DNA of 64,000 bases from Pseudomonas oryzicola (GTDB lineage Bacteria; Pseudomonadota; Gammaproteobacteria; Pseudomonadales; Pseudomonadaceae): positions 1,637,001-1,701,000 of the forward strand of contig NZ_JABWRZ020000001.1 in the NCBI RefSeq assembly GCF_014269185.2. The letters run 5' to 3'. The position numbers and the translations under genes were made by a program. The notes under the pieces are model-generated. The model saw only the letters and a program-made list of their open reading frames with translations. It was not told where the DNA came from and did not search any database. Shown piece after piece: positions 12,963 to 21,698 of the stretch; the first letter of the stretch is position 1; the number at the start of each line of letters is the position of its first letter.

Positions 12963-14795
12963 TCAGTCGACCCCGACAAAGCCCCCGGTCTGGTGATGCC
13001 ACAAGCGGGCATACAGGCCTTGCTGCGCGAGCAGTTCATTGTGGCTGCCACTCTCGACGATCCGCCCCTTGTCCAGCACCACCAGCCGGTCCATCCGCGC
13101 GATGGTGGAAAGCCGGTGGGCAATGGCGATCACTGTCTTGCCCTGCATCAGCGTCTCCAGGCTTTCCTGGATTGCTGCCTCCACCTCCGAGTCCAGCGCC
13201 GAAGTGGCCTCGTCCATGATCAGGATCGGAGCATTTTTCAGCAGCACCCGGGCAATCGCGATGCGCTGGCGCTGGCCACCCGACAGCTTGACCCCGCGCT
13301 CGCCCACATGGGCATCGAAACCGGTGCGGCCCAGGGCATCCGACAGCTGCGGGATGAACTCGTCAGCCCGCGCCCGGCGCACCGCTTCGAGCAGCTCGGC
13401 GTCGCTGGCACCCGGGCGGCCGTACAGCAGGTTGTCGCGGATCGAGCGGTGCAGCAGCGAGGTGTCCTGGGTGATCATGCCGATCTGCGCGCGCAAGCTG
13501 GCCTGGCTCACCTGGGCGATGTCCTGGCCATCGATCAGGATGCGCCCGCCTTGCACGTCGTACAGCCGCAGCAGCAGATTGACCAGGGTCGACTTGCCCG
13601 CCCCGGACGGGCCGATCAGGCCGATCTTCTCGCCCGGGCGAATGTCCAGGTTCAGCCCTTCGATCACATTGGCGGCCTGGCCATAGTGGAAGTCCACGTC
13701 ATCGAAGCGAACCGCGCCGCGGCTGACCTTCAGCGCCGGCGCGTTGGGCGGGTCGGTGACGGTGACCGGCTGGGCGATGGTCTGCAGGCCGTCCTGGACC
13801 ATGCCGATGTTCTCGAAGATGCCGTTGACCACCCACATGATCCAGCCCGACATGTTGACGATGCGGATCACCAGGCCGGTGGCCAGGGCGATGGCGCCGA
13901 CCGTGATCAGCGACTGGCTCCACAGCCACAGCGCCAGGCCCGTGGTGGCGACCACCAGCAGGCCATTGAGGGTGGTGATGACCACGTCCATGCTGGTGAC
14001 CACGCGCGCCGCCAGCTGGGTTTTCTCGGTCTGTTCGCTGATCGCTTCGCGGGCGTATTGCTGCTCGTAGTCGGTGTGGGCGAACAGCTTGAGGGTGGCG
14101 ATGTTGGTGTAGCCATCAACGATACGGCCCATCAGCTTGGAGCGCGCGTCGGAAGAAATCACCGAGCGCTCCTTCACCCTGGGCACGAAGTAGAACAGCG
14201 CGGCGATATAGCCGGCGATCCATAGCAGCAGTGGCAGCATCAGGCGCCAGTCGGCCTCGGCAAACAGCACCAGCGAGGTAATGGCGTAGATCAGCACATG
14301 CCACAGCGCATCCACCGCCTGCACGGCGGAGTCACGCAGCGAGTTGCCGGTCTGCATGATGCGCTGGGCGATGCGCCCGGCGAAGTCGCTCTGGAAGAAG
14401 TTCAGGCTCTGCTTGAGCACGTAGGTGTGGTTCTGCCAGCGAATCAGGCTGGTCATGCCCGGGGTGATGGTCTGGTGCACCAGCAGGTCGTGCAGGCCGA
14501 AGAACAATGGCCGCAGCAGCAGGATGACCACCAGCATCCAGATCAGCTCGCCACTGTGCTCGCTGAAGAAGTTGGCATTGGGAGTGCCCTGGGCCAGGTC
14601 GATGATGCGGCTGAGGTAGCTGAACATCGCCACCTCGATCAGCGAGGCGAACAGGCCGACCACCAGCAGGGCCAGGAAACTCGGCCAGACCTGGCGCAGG
14701 TAATACAGGTAGAACGGCCACACCCGGCTGGGGGGCGCGTCGCTCGGCGCTTCGCGAAAAATGTCGATCAGTTGTTCGAAACGGCGGTACAGCAT
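12963..14795 (-). CDS. ABC transporter, fused permease and ATPase (exporter type)
   Basis: A 610-residue half-transporter: an N-terminal domain with about six membrane helices (first near LALLVVGLFASLIEVAMF) followed by one nucleotide-binding domain with Walker A GPSGAGKST, signature LSGGQRQRIAIAR, Walker B ILIMDEATSALDSE and the AIAHRLSTI switch. It is expected to work as a homodimer exporting a lipid or drug-like substrate (MsbA/YddA-type architecture); the substrate cannot be told. The ATG at 14795 has AGGAG eleven bases upstream; a GTG four codons earlier overlaps that Shine-Dalgarno and is less likely. It follows the ppiA gene on the same strand after 62 bases. Confidence 0.88.
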   Translation of the reverse strand: MLYRRFEQLIDIFREAPSDAPPSRVWPFYLYYLRQVWPSFLALLVVGLFASLIEVAMFSYLSRIIDLAQGTPNANFFSEHSGELIWMLVVILLLRPLFFGLHDLLVHQTITPGMTSLIRWQNHTYVLKQSLNFFQSDFAGRIAQRIMQTGNSLRDSAVQAVDALWHVLIYAITSLVLFAEADWRLMLPLLLWIAGYIAALFYFVPRVKERSVISSDARSKLMGRIVDGYTNIATLKLFAHTDYEQQYAREAISEQTEKTQLAARVVTSMDVVITTLNGLLVVATTGLALWLWSQSLITVGAIALATGLVIRIVNMSGWIMWVVNGIFENIGMVQDGLQTIAQPVTVTDPPNAPALKVSRGAVRFDDVDFHYGQAANVIEGLNLDIRPGEKIGLIGPSGAGKSTLVNLLLRLYDVQGGRILIDGQDIAQVSQASLRAQIGMITQDTSLLHRSIRDNLLYGRPGASDAELLEAVRRARADEFIPQLSDALGRTGFDAHVGERGVKLSGGQRQRIAIARVLLKNAPILIMDEATSALDSEVEAAIQESLETLMQGKTVIAIAHRLSTIARMDRLVVLDKGRIVESGSHNELLAQQGLYARLWHHQTGGFVGVD

Positions 14796-14857
14796 GGGTG
14801 ACGACACTCCTGTTCCATCCGACCCCAGGCGGTTTCACGTCCCTGTGAAGCCTGCGG

Positions 14858-15415
14858 TCAGTCGATGCGTTTGGCCGACTTGATGTACACCGGGTCGGCC
14901 GGCACATCGCGCATGCCTTTCTTGATGGTGGTCGGCGAGTTGACGATCTGGTCGACCACTTCCATGCCCTTGGTGACCTTGCCGAACACGGCATAACCGG
15001 CGTCACGGCCCGGGTTGAGGAAGTCGTTGTCGGCAACGTTGATGAAGAACTGGCTGGTGGCCGAGTTCGGGTCCGAGGTGCGCGCCATCGACAGGGTGCC
15101 GCGAGTGTTCTGCAGGCCGTTGCTGGCTTCGTTCCGGATCGGGTCCTTGGTGGTCTTCTGCACCATCTGGTCGGTGAAGCCGCCGCCCTGGACCATGAAG
15201 CCGGGGATCACGCGGTGGAAGATGGTGTTGTTGTAGAAGCCGCTGTCTACGTACTGCAGGAAGTTCTTGGTACTGATCGGCGCCTTCTCGGCATTCAGCT
15301 CGATCTCGACCTGGCCGAAGCTGGTGTCCAGCACTACGTGCGGGGTCTTGTCGGAGGCCATGACGCTGGTGGCGAAGGCGACCGAGCAGGCGGTGAGCAG
15401 AAGTTTTTTCAGCAT
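14858..15415 (-). CDS. ppiA: Periplasmic peptidyl-prolyl cis-trans isomerase (cyclophilin)
   Basis: A 185-residue cyclophilin with a Sec signal peptide ([20 protein letters not shown]). Catalytic landmarks are [29 protein letters not shown] and [15 protein letters not shown]. It catalyses proline isomerisation in folding periplasmic proteins. The open frame extends to 15826, but the real start is the ATG at 15415, where the signal peptide begins. This ATG overlaps the last codons of the upstream alpha/beta hydrolase (ATGCTGA), so the two are probably translationally coupled. Confidence 0.92.
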   Translation of the reverse strand: MLKKLLLTACSVAFATSVMASDKTPHVVLDTSFGQVEIELNAEKAPISTKNFLQYVDSGFYNNTIFHRVIPGFMVQGGGFTDQMVQKTTKDPIRNEASNGLQNTRGTLSMARTSDPNSATSQFFINVADNDFLNPGRDAGYAVFGKVTKGMEVVDQIVNSPTTIKKGMRDVPADPVYIKSAKRID

Positions 15416-16221
15416 GGGCTCAAAGATCCTTGAGAGGTGGAAGCGGCTGCAAGGAACTGCAGCAGGGTCTGGTTGAAGACCTCGGGTTGGTCGAGAGGTG
15501 TAGCGTGCCGGGAATCGTCGATGACCACCAGCCTGGCGTGGGGCATCAGGGCGACATAGCGTTGTTTCAGTTGTATCGGCGTGTAATCGTGGTCGGCGGC
15601 GATTACCAGGGTAGGACAGTGAATCTGCCCGATGCGTTCCTGCACGCCCCAGTCGACGATGGCGTCGAAGCTCTTGAGGTAGGCGCGTTTGTCGTTGCGT
15701 GCCCAGCGCTTGGCCATTTCCTGGCGCAGTGCGGCTTGCTGGGGCTTGGGGAACAGCCGTTCGGCCAGGCCCTTGCCGACGGTTTCGACACTGAGCAGGC
15801 GCGCCAGGCCCCAGCGTTTCAGCCACCGGGCCCAGTCACTGCGGGTGCGGCGCTTGACCTCGGGGGCGCTGTTGACGATGCACAGGCTGCGCAGCCACTG
15901 TGGATGGTCGACGGCGAACTGGAAACCGACCATGCCGCCCATGGACAGGCCGACGAAGTGCACCGGGCCGGTGTTCAGGTGTTCGAGCAGGGCCAGCAGG
16001 TCGGCACTGAAGGTGGCGATCTGGTAGCCGTCGCGGGGCTTGTCGGAGCGGCCATGGCCGCGGATGTCCATCAGGATGACTTGGTAGTGGCGGCTGAGCG
16101 CCGGCACCTGCATCTCCCAGTCCTGGCAGCTGGAGCCCAGGCCATGCAACAGTACCAGCGGTTCGCCCTGGCCATAGACCTCGTAGTGCAGTGCGCATCC
16201 TTCGTGTTCGAAATAGGCCAT
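15409..16221 (-). CDS. Alpha/beta-fold hydrolase
   Basis: A 270-residue hydrolase of the haloalkane-dehalogenase/3-oxoadipate-enol-lactonase superfamily. Oxyanion-hole motif HGLGSS, nucleophile elbow GLSMGG (Ser nucleophile) and a C-terminal catalytic His in [13 protein letters not shown] are present; the Asp in AADHDYTP probably completes the triad. It begins [19 protein letters not shown], and its last codons overlap the ppiA start by seven bases, so it forms a two-gene unit with ppiA. The substrate is unknown. Only 13 bases separate it from the end of the upstream LysR gene, so read-through is possible. Confidence 0.85.
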   Translation of the reverse strand: MAYFEHEGCALHYEVYGQGEPLVLLHGLGSSCQDWEMQVPALSRHYQVILMDIRGHGRSDKPRDGYQIATFSADLLALLEHLNTGPVHFVGLSMGGMVGFQFAVDHPQWLRSLCIVNSAPEVKRRTRSDWARWLKRWGLARLLSVETVGKGLAERLFPKPQQAALRQEMAKRWARNDKRAYLKSFDAIVDWGVQERIGQIHCPTLVIAADHDYTPIQLKQRYVALMPHARLVVIDDSRHATPLDQPEVFNQTLLQFLAAASTSQGSLSPC

Positions 16222-16234
16222 GGGCGCGGTCCTC

Positions 16235-17158
16235 TCAGGCTTGTGCGGGGGCTGCGAAGGGCACGTCCAGTGGCGCGGTGTCGAAATTGCGCAGCAGGTC
16301 GATGAGAATCTGCGTCGCCGGGCCCAGGGTCTTCTCTTTGCTGGAATAAAGGTAGAACAGTGGGTGGCGGCTGCCACCTTGGTCCAGCGGCAATGGCTTG
16401 AGCACGCCTTCACGCAACTCGCGTTCGATCATGTGCCGGGGCAGCCAGGCAAAGCCCAGGCCACTGCTGACGAAGGTGGCGGCGGTGCCCAGGCTGCCGA
16501 CCGTCCAGCGTTGCTCGGCACCGAGCCAGCCGACGTCGCGCGGCTGGGCGCGGCCGGAGTCGCGGATCACCACCTGCAACTGGCTTTCCAGGTCCTGGAA
16601 GGTGAGCTCGCGGCCCAGGCGGTGCAGGCTGTGTTCCGGGTGGGCGACGGCGACGAACTCCACCGCGCTCAGTTCGGCACCCAGGTAGCCGCCGATGCTG
16701 TAGCTGCTGATGGCCAGGTCGGCGATGCCTTCATGCATCACTTCCTCGACGCCAGAAAGTACTTCTTCCCGCAGGCGCACCCGGCAGCCACGGCTCTGCG
16801 GCATGAACGCAGCCAGGGCGCGCACCAGGCGGGCGCTAGGGTAGGCGGCATCGACCACCAGGCGCACCTCGGCCTCCCAGCCCTGTTCCATGTGGTGGGC
16901 GAGGTCTTCAAGCTGGCTGGCCTGCTTGACCAGGTGGCGCGAACGGCGCAGCAGCACATTGCCGGCCTCGGTGAGCACGGCCTTGCGGCCATCGATACGC
17001 AGCAGCGGCACGCCCAGTTGCTCCTGCATGCGCGCCACGGTGTAGCTGACCGACGACTGCGAGCGGTGCAGTGCCTCGGCGGCCTGGGCAAACCCGCCGT
17101 GATCGACCACTGCCTGCAGGGTTCGCCACTGGTCAAGGGTTACGCGCGGCGCTTTCAT
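16235..17158 (-). CDS. LysR-family transcriptional regulator
   Basis: A 307-residue regulator with the LysR winged helix at residues 5-65 (LDQWRTLQAVVDHGG...RSQSSVSYTVARMQEQLGVPLL) and a C-terminal type 2 periplasmic-binding-like effector domain. The frame is open further upstream, but the start is set at MKAPRVTLDQW. The gene is divergent from the small secreted protein gene and azoR, with 48 bases between starts, the usual arrangement for a LysR regulator and its target. The effector is unknown; electrophile or quinone sensing is a guess from azoR. Confidence 0.87.
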   Translation of the reverse strand: MKAPRVTLDQWRTLQAVVDHGGFAQAAEALHRSQSSVSYTVARMQEQLGVPLLRIDGRKAVLTEAGNVLLRRSRHLVKQASQLEDLAHHMEQGWEAEVRLVVDAAYPSARLVRALAAFMPQSRGCRVRLREEVLSGVEEVMHEGIADLAISSYSIGGYLGAELSAVEFVAVAHPEHSLHRLGRELTFQDLESQLQVVIRDSGRAQPRDVGWLGAEQRWTVGSLGTAATFVSSGLGFAWLPRHMIERELREGVLKPLPLDQGGSRHPLFYLYSSKEKTLGPATQILIDLLRNFDTAPLDVPFAAPAQA

Positions 17159-17206
17159 GTTTCGCTCCTGTTGTCCTAAGCTGCGCTCTTTCAAGGAGAG
17201 CGGCCC

Positions 17207-17521
17207 ATGAAGAAATGTTGTGCGGCAATACTGATGTGCCTGCCCCTCGGGGCCATGGCGTATCCCATCGATGTGGACAAGGAACTGACCGGGGTCAAGC
17301 TCGACTACACCGCCTACGACACGGCTTACGACATTGGCGCCATCACCCTGAACAACTATGGGCAGGTGCCGGCTGCCTGCAAGGTCACCTTCCGCAACGG
17401 CCCCGAGGCACCGCGGGTACGGCGGGTGAATGTACCGGCAGGCAAAAGCGTCGATGTCACCGCCAAGTTCAACCGCCAGATCATCAAACTGCGGATCGCC
17501 TTGAGCTGCAGCGCGGAATAA
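17207..17521 (+). CDS. Small secreted protein of unknown function
   Basis: 104 residues with a clear signal peptide (MKKCCAAILMCLPLGAMAYP) and a predicted strand-rich mature part of about 86 residues containing two cysteines (AACKV and LSCSAE) that could form a disulfide. Relatives in Pseudomonas have been labelled 3-phosphoglycerate kinase, which the sequence does not support: there is no kinase motif and the length is far too short. A GGAGAG Shine-Dalgarno precedes the ATG. It lies between a divergent LysR gene and azoR and may share their regulation. Confidence 0.75.
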   Translation: MKKCCAAILMCLPLGAMAYPIDVDKELTGVKLDYTAYDTAYDIGAITLNNYGQVPAACKVTFRNGPEAPRVRRVNVPAGKSVDVTAKFNRQIIKLRIALSCSAE

Positions 17522-17630
17522 ACTGATAAATCGATTGATTGCACCCACTTTTTACGCTTTTTTATCGATAGGTCAAGCCTTAATCTCACCTCCATCGAAT
17601 CGCAACCCTTTTTGCCGATGGATGCACCCC

Positions 17631-18230
17631 ATGTCCCGCGTACTGATCATCGAAAGCAGCGCCCGCCAGCAGGATTCCGTTTCCCGCCAGCTGACCCGTG
17701 ATTTCATCCAGCAATGGCAGGCCGCCCACCCGGCCGACCAGATCAGCGTACGTGACCTGGCGGTGAACCCGGTGCCGCACCTGGACGCCGACCTGCTGGG
17801 TGGCTGGATGAAGCCCGAAGAGCAGCGCAGCGCCGCCGAGCTGGAGGCCCTGGCCCGCTCCAACGAACTGACCGATGAATTGCTCGCTGCCGACGTGCTG
17901 GTGATGGCTGCGCCGATGTACAACTTCACCATCCCCAGCACGCTCAAGGCCTGGCTGGACCACGTGCTGCGTGCTGGCATCACCTTCAAGTACACCCCCA
18001 CCGGCCCACAGGGCTTGCTGACTGGCAAGCGTGCCATTGTCCTGACGGCCCGTGGCGGCATCCACGCCGGCGCCAGCAGTGACCACCAGGAACCGTACCT
18101 GCGCCAGGTCATGGCCTTCATCGGCATTCACGATGTCGAATTCATCCACGCCGAAGGCCTGAACATGAGCGGCGAGTTCCACGAGAAAGGCGTGAACCAG
18201 GCCAAGGCCAGGCTGGCAGCGGTCGCCTGA
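17631..18230 (+). CDS. azoR: FMN-dependent NADH azoreductase
   Basis: A 199-residue flavodoxin-like quinone/azo reductase. Family motifs are the N-terminal phosphate loop IIESSARQQDSVSRQL, PMYNFTIPSTLKAWLDHVLRAGITFKY (FMN-binding loop) and TARGGIHAG. It reduces azo dyes and quinones by two electrons using NADH, likely a detoxification role. The frame extends to 17535, but MSRVLIIESSAR at 17631 is the family start. The 109-base upstream gap holds two ATCGAT-containing elements that could be regulator sites. A terminator follows. Confidence 0.9.
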   Translation: MSRVLIIESSARQQDSVSRQLTRDFIQQWQAAHPADQISVRDLAVNPVPHLDADLLGGWMKPEEQRSAAELEALARSNELTDELLAADVLVMAAPMYNFTIPSTLKAWLDHVLRAGITFKYTPTGPQGLLTGKRAIVLTARGGIHAGASSDHQEPYLRQVMAFIGIHDVEFIHAEGLNMSGEFHEKGVNQAKARLAAVA

Positions 18231-18284
18231 GGCGCAACGAATTCCCAACCCTGACACCTGGTTTTGCTCCTTTGGGTGTACCTG

Positions 18285-18310
18285 CCCGGCCCGTATGGCC
18301 GGGTTTTTTT
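18285..18310 (+). terminator. Rho-independent terminator after azoR
   Basis: Seven-base-pair GC stem CCCGGCC/GGCCGGG with a five-base loop followed by seven T residues, 55 bases after the azoR stop. Confidence 0.9.
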
Positions 18311-18342
18311 ATGATTGTCTGGAGCCTTGTAGGGTTTTTGAG

Positions 18343-18563
18343 ATCGAGCGCCGCCCGCGCGGCGCATCGCGAGCTGCGCTCGCTCCTACGTTTGTTTCGG
18401 GCCAATTATTCCTGTGGGATTTGTGCGCGTACGCCTTGGCACATGGCGGAATATCGCGTCGGACAAACCAGGCGGCCGCGCGCGCCTGTCACAGGCGTGA
18501 CTGGCCCGAAACAAACGTAGGAGCGAGCGCAGCTCGCGATGCGCCGCGCGGGCGGCGCTCGAT
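18343..18563. repeat. 62-base perfect inverted repeat with 97-base spacer
   Basis: Arms 18343-18404 and 18502-18563 are exact reverse complements. Each arm contains a GCCGCCCGCGCGGC palindrome plus the tail GCTCGCTCCTAC, a Pseudomonas repeat family different from the GCGGGTTTACCCGC REP seen elsewhere here. The spacer (18405-18501) carries its own partial symmetry (TTATTCC against GGAATAT). It fills most of the 430-base gap between azoR and the DMT transporter; nothing else is seen there besides the terminator. Confidence 0.92.
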
Positions 18564-18660
18564 TTGCGCCCCAAATAAAAAAGCACGAGTAGCACCTGCA
18601 AGGTTGAACTCGCTCGCCACAACCCGCTAAGGTCGCGCCCTTGATCCACGAGAGGCACCC

Positions 18661-19536
18661 ATGGGCTACCTGATAATCGTCGCGCTGATCCAGGCGTTTT
18701 CCTTCAGCCTGATCGGCGAGTACCTGGCCGGGCACGTCGACAGCTACTTCGCCGTGCTCGCGCGGGTGGTGCTGGCTGGCCTGGTGTTCCTGCCGCTGAC
18801 CCGCTGGCGCCAGGTCGAACTGCGCTTCATGCGCTCGATGCTGCTGATCGGCGCGCTGCAGTACGGCATCACCTACGTCTGCCTGTACCTCAGCTTCCGT
18901 GTGCTCAGTGTGCCGGAGGTGCTGTTGTTCACCATCCTCACGCCACTGCACGTGACCCTGATCGAAGATGCCATGAACCGCCGCTTCAACCCGTGGGCCC
19001 TGGTGGCAGCGCTGGTGGCGGTAGCCGGCGCCGCGGTGATCCGCTTCGACACCATCAGCGGCGAGTTCTTCACCGGCTTCCTGCTGCTGCAACTGGCCAA
19101 CTTCACCTACGCCGCCGGCCAGGTGCTGTACCGCCACCTGGTCGCACGCCACCCCAGCGACCTGCCGCACTACAAGCGCTTTGGCTACTTCTACTTGGGC
19201 GCGCTGATCGTGGTGCTACCGGCGTTCCTGCTGTTCGGCAACGCCCAGCACCTGCCGAGCACCAACGTGCAATGGCTGGTGTTGCTGTTCCTGGGCCTGT
19301 GCCCGACGGCGCTGGGGCTGTACTGGTGGAACAAGGGCGCTTGCCTGGTTTCCGGCGCGACGCTGGCGGTGATGAACAACCTGCATGTGCCGGTAGGCTT
19401 GCTGCTGAACCTGCTGATCTGGAACCAGCACGAGCCATTGGGGCGGCTGTTGCTCGGCGGGGCGGTGATCCTGGCGTCGGTGTGGATGAGCCGCCTGGGT
19501 AGCCTGACGTTGTCGAGCAAGGCATGGCGCAGCTAG
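18661..19536 (+). CDS. EamA/DMT-family transporter (carboxylate/amino acid/amine type)
   Basis: A 291-residue inner-membrane protein with about ten hydrophobic helices in two repeated halves, the EamA architecture. Conserved-looking segments are LSFRVLSVPEVLLFTILTPLHV in the first repeat and TALGLYWWNKGACLVSGATLAVMNNLHVP in the second. The ATG follows a GAGAGG Shine-Dalgarno. Its nearest labelled relatives are the carboxylate/amino acid/amine transporter group; the substrate and direction (probably export) are not determined. It stands alone between an inverted repeat and an NCS1 permease gene. Confidence 0.85.
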   Translation: MGYLIIVALIQAFSFSLIGEYLAGHVDSYFAVLARVVLAGLVFLPLTRWRQVELRFMRSMLLIGALQYGITYVCLYLSFRVLSVPEVLLFTILTPLHVTLIEDAMNRRFNPWALVAALVAVAGAAVIRFDTISGEFFTGFLLLQLANFTYAAGQVLYRHLVARHPSDLPHYKRFGYFYLGALIVVLPAFLLFGNAQHLPSTNVQWLVLLFLGLCPTALGLYWWNKGACLVSGATLAVMNNLHVPVGLLLNLLIWNQHEPLGRLLLGGAVILASVWMSRLGSLTLSSKAWRS

Positions 19537-19614
19537 CTATGACGCGTTCGTTACTGGGCCCGAAATCTGTCGGTGGCTACCCGATAATCAAAAAAATAAA
19601 AGCGGGAGACCGGC

Positions 19615-20991
19615 GTGAAGTTAGAAACGCGAAGTATCGAATTTGTCCCACACGCTGAGCGTTATGGTACGCCCAAACGATTGTTCACCATCTGGTTCAG
19701 CTCCAACTTCCAGATAACCGCCCTGATGGTCGGCACCCTGGGCGTCGCCTCGGGGCTGAGCCTGGGCTGGACCTTGCTCGGCCTGCTGGTCGGCAACCTG
19801 ATCGGCACCGTGTTCATGGCCGCGCACTCTGCCCAGGGCCCGCACCTGGGCGTGCCACAGATGATCCAGAGCCGGGCCCAGTTCGGCGTCCATGGTGCGG
19901 CGCTCCCTCTGTTGGTGATGGTCACCGCCGCAGTCCTGTTCCTCGCCGCCAGCGGCGTGCTGATGCGCAATGCCCTGCAGGCCCTGGTGCCGATGAGCGA
20001 TGACCAGGCCATCGTGGTGGTCGGCTTGCTGACCTTTGTCATCGGCTTTGTCGGCTACGAGCTGATCCACCGCCTGGGCGCGTGGATGAGCCTGTTGTCC
20101 ACGCTGGTGTTTGCCGGCGCCCTGGTGCTGATCCTGCTGCACCCTGGCGACATGGCAACCACGACGGCGGTGAGTACCGGTTTTTCGTTCACCGCGTTCA
20201 ACCTGATCGTGGCCCAGTCGGCCTCGTGGACGCTGGGCTATGGCCCCTATGTGGCTGATTACTCGCGCTACCTCCCGGCCAACGTCAACCCGCGCGCCAC
20301 GTTCTGGGCCACCTACTGCGGTTGTGCGCTGGGCTCCTTCGCCATGATGGCACTGGGCGCGCTGGTGGCGGTGGAACTGCCCTCGGCCCTGGGCCATGAC
20401 CCGGCCACAGCCATCGCCGCCTTGTTTGGCCCGTGGGCGCCGTTGGCGCTGGCAGTGATTGCGCTGGGGGTGATCCAGTACAACGTCCTGTGCCTGTACA
20501 GCGCCTACATGTCGTCGGTCACGATCTTTGGCGCGTTCAAGACCATCCGGCGCGTGACTGCCACGGCCAAGGCCTTGGTAATGGCTGGCCTGACCGCAGC
20601 GGCAACGGTGATTGCCATCGCCACCCAGTACAATTTCGATACGTTCTTTGCCGACATCCTGATTGGCCAGCTGTACCTGCTGATTCCATGGAGCGCGATC
20701 AACCTGGTGGATTACTACTGGGTGTGCCGTGGCCACTATGATGTGGGGGCGCTGTATGACGCCAAGGGGCGTTACGGCTGCTTCAATCGTCGGAGCCTGG
20801 CGGTGTACGCCGTGTCGATCATCGGTACCATCCCGTTCATGAAGCTGTCGTTCTACACAGGCTTCGTGGCTGAGTGGCTGGGGGCGGATATCAGCTGGGC
20901 GATGGGGCTGATCCTGGCTGGGGCGCTGTATTGCGTGGTCCATGGCCGTGAGAATAAGCCGCTGTTGGCAACAAGGAACGCGCTTCCCTGA
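19615..20991 (+). CDS. NCS1-family permease (cytosine/purine type)
   Basis: A 458-residue inner-membrane protein with about twelve hydrophobic segments. NCS1 landmarks are the N-terminal RYGTPKRLFTIWFSSNFQIT, the helix-1 region GTLGVASGLSLGW, PQMIQSRAQFG and ASWTLGYGPYVADYSRYLP. The family imports cytosine, purines, allantoin or hydantoins with Na+ or H+. The substrate is undetermined; CodB-like cytosine/purine uptake is the nearest guess. The GTG start at 19615 is behind GGGAG. No deaminase or catabolic gene is adjacent; the island begins six bases after its stop. Confidence 0.85.
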   Translation: MKLETRSIEFVPHAERYGTPKRLFTIWFSSNFQITALMVGTLGVASGLSLGWTLLGLLVGNLIGTVFMAAHSAQGPHLGVPQMIQSRAQFGVHGAALPLLVMVTAAVLFLAASGVLMRNALQALVPMSDDQAIVVVGLLTFVIGFVGYELIHRLGAWMSLLSTLVFAGALVLILLHPGDMATTTAVSTGFSFTAFNLIVAQSASWTLGYGPYVADYSRYLPANVNPRATFWATYCGCALGSFAMMALGALVAVELPSALGHDPATAIAALFGPWAPLALAVIALGVIQYNVLCLYSAYMSSVTIFGAFKTIRRVTATAKALVMAGLTAAATVIAIATQYNFDTFFADILIGQLYLLIPWSAINLVDYYWVCRGHYDVGALYDAKGRYGCFNRRSLAVYAVSIIGTIPFMKLSFYTGFVAEWLGADISWAMGLILAGALYCVVHGRENKPLLATRNALP

Positions 20992-21010
20992 TGCGGTCTT
21001 GAAAAAGGCA

Positions 21011-21029
21011 GGGGCTGCAAAGCAGCCCC
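21011..21029 (-). terminator. Hairpin terminator remnant (left copy)
   Basis: Stem GGGGCTGC/GCAGCCCC with an AAA loop; read leftward it is followed by CCTTTTTC. It is the duplicate of the terminator at 28070-28088 and now lies downstream of the NCS1 permease gene. Confidence 0.7.
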
Positions 21030-21036
21030 GGTATTC

Positions 21037-21436
21037 TCAAACCTGGTTCATCTCTTCAAGGCGGCGTGGCGTCGGTTCTGGCACCGCACGCCCCGCCAAC
21101 CCCACCCGCATGTCATTGCCACTCGGCTGTTGATACAAGCTCAGCCCAAACTCCGGCAACACCGCCAGCAAGTAATCGAAGATATCCCCCCGGATCCGTA
21201 ATCCGTCCACACCATGGTCGTGGTAAAGCAGTAGATTTCCAGCGGCACACCCTCGGCGATGGTCTGCATCTGCCGCACCATGCAGGTCACGTTCGGGTGC
21301 ACGTTGGGGTGGTTCTCCAGATAGGCCGGGGCAAAGGCGCGGAAGATGCCGATGTTGGTGAGCTTGCGGCGGTTGGCTGATAGCTACGCCACCGGCCCCA
21401 GCGCCTCGTTCCAGCCTTCAGTTCCTGTCCTTATGC
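21037..21436 (-). pseudogene. Broken 3' fragment of MscS-type mechanosensitive channel gene
   Basis: Homologous to the last 130 or so codons of the intact channel gene at 28096-29397. It has no 5' part, a four-base deletion after position 21198 that shifts the frame, and a nonsense codon at 21384-21386 where the intact copy has GAG. It is read leftward and ends with the same AACCAGGTTTGA-type terminus. It is therefore a dead remnant that marks the left edge of the accessory region. Confidence 0.88.
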
Positions 21437-21698
21437 TGGATCGATAGTTGGTGGTTATGATAGCTCTGTAAGTGGTTTTGCACGGTGTGTGAGCGATGTC
21501 CTGCGCTACTTCTTCGTCCTTGCCTGTTTGGCTGAAGCGTTTTTGTGGGAATTGGAATTAATCTGTTATATAAAACCATAGTCCTTTGAATCGCCGTTGC
21601 GGTCTCATTTTGTTACATAGATAATGTCGTTGAGCCACTACTAACCCGTTTCGCTTGACTAGGCTTGAGGTATCCCACAAAACCGTCAAGGTACCGCT
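21437..21698. other. AT-rich intergenic segment at left island edge
   Basis: No gene seen. The base composition drops sharply here compared with the core on the left. A TTATATAAAA stretch near 21565 could be a promoter -10 region for the darT1-like gene, but no convincing -35 element was found. Confidence 0.5.

Larger units (their letters stand above)
20997..21436. repeat. Left copy of a roughly 440-base diverged direct repeat flanking the island
   Basis: This stretch is clearly homologous to 28057-28495, including the GGGGCTGCAAAGCAGCCCC hairpin and the 3' end of the mechanosensitive channel gene, in the same orientation. The copies differ at many positions and the left one has a four-base deletion, so this is not a fresh duplication. 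Homology fades near 21436. Confidence 0.88.
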
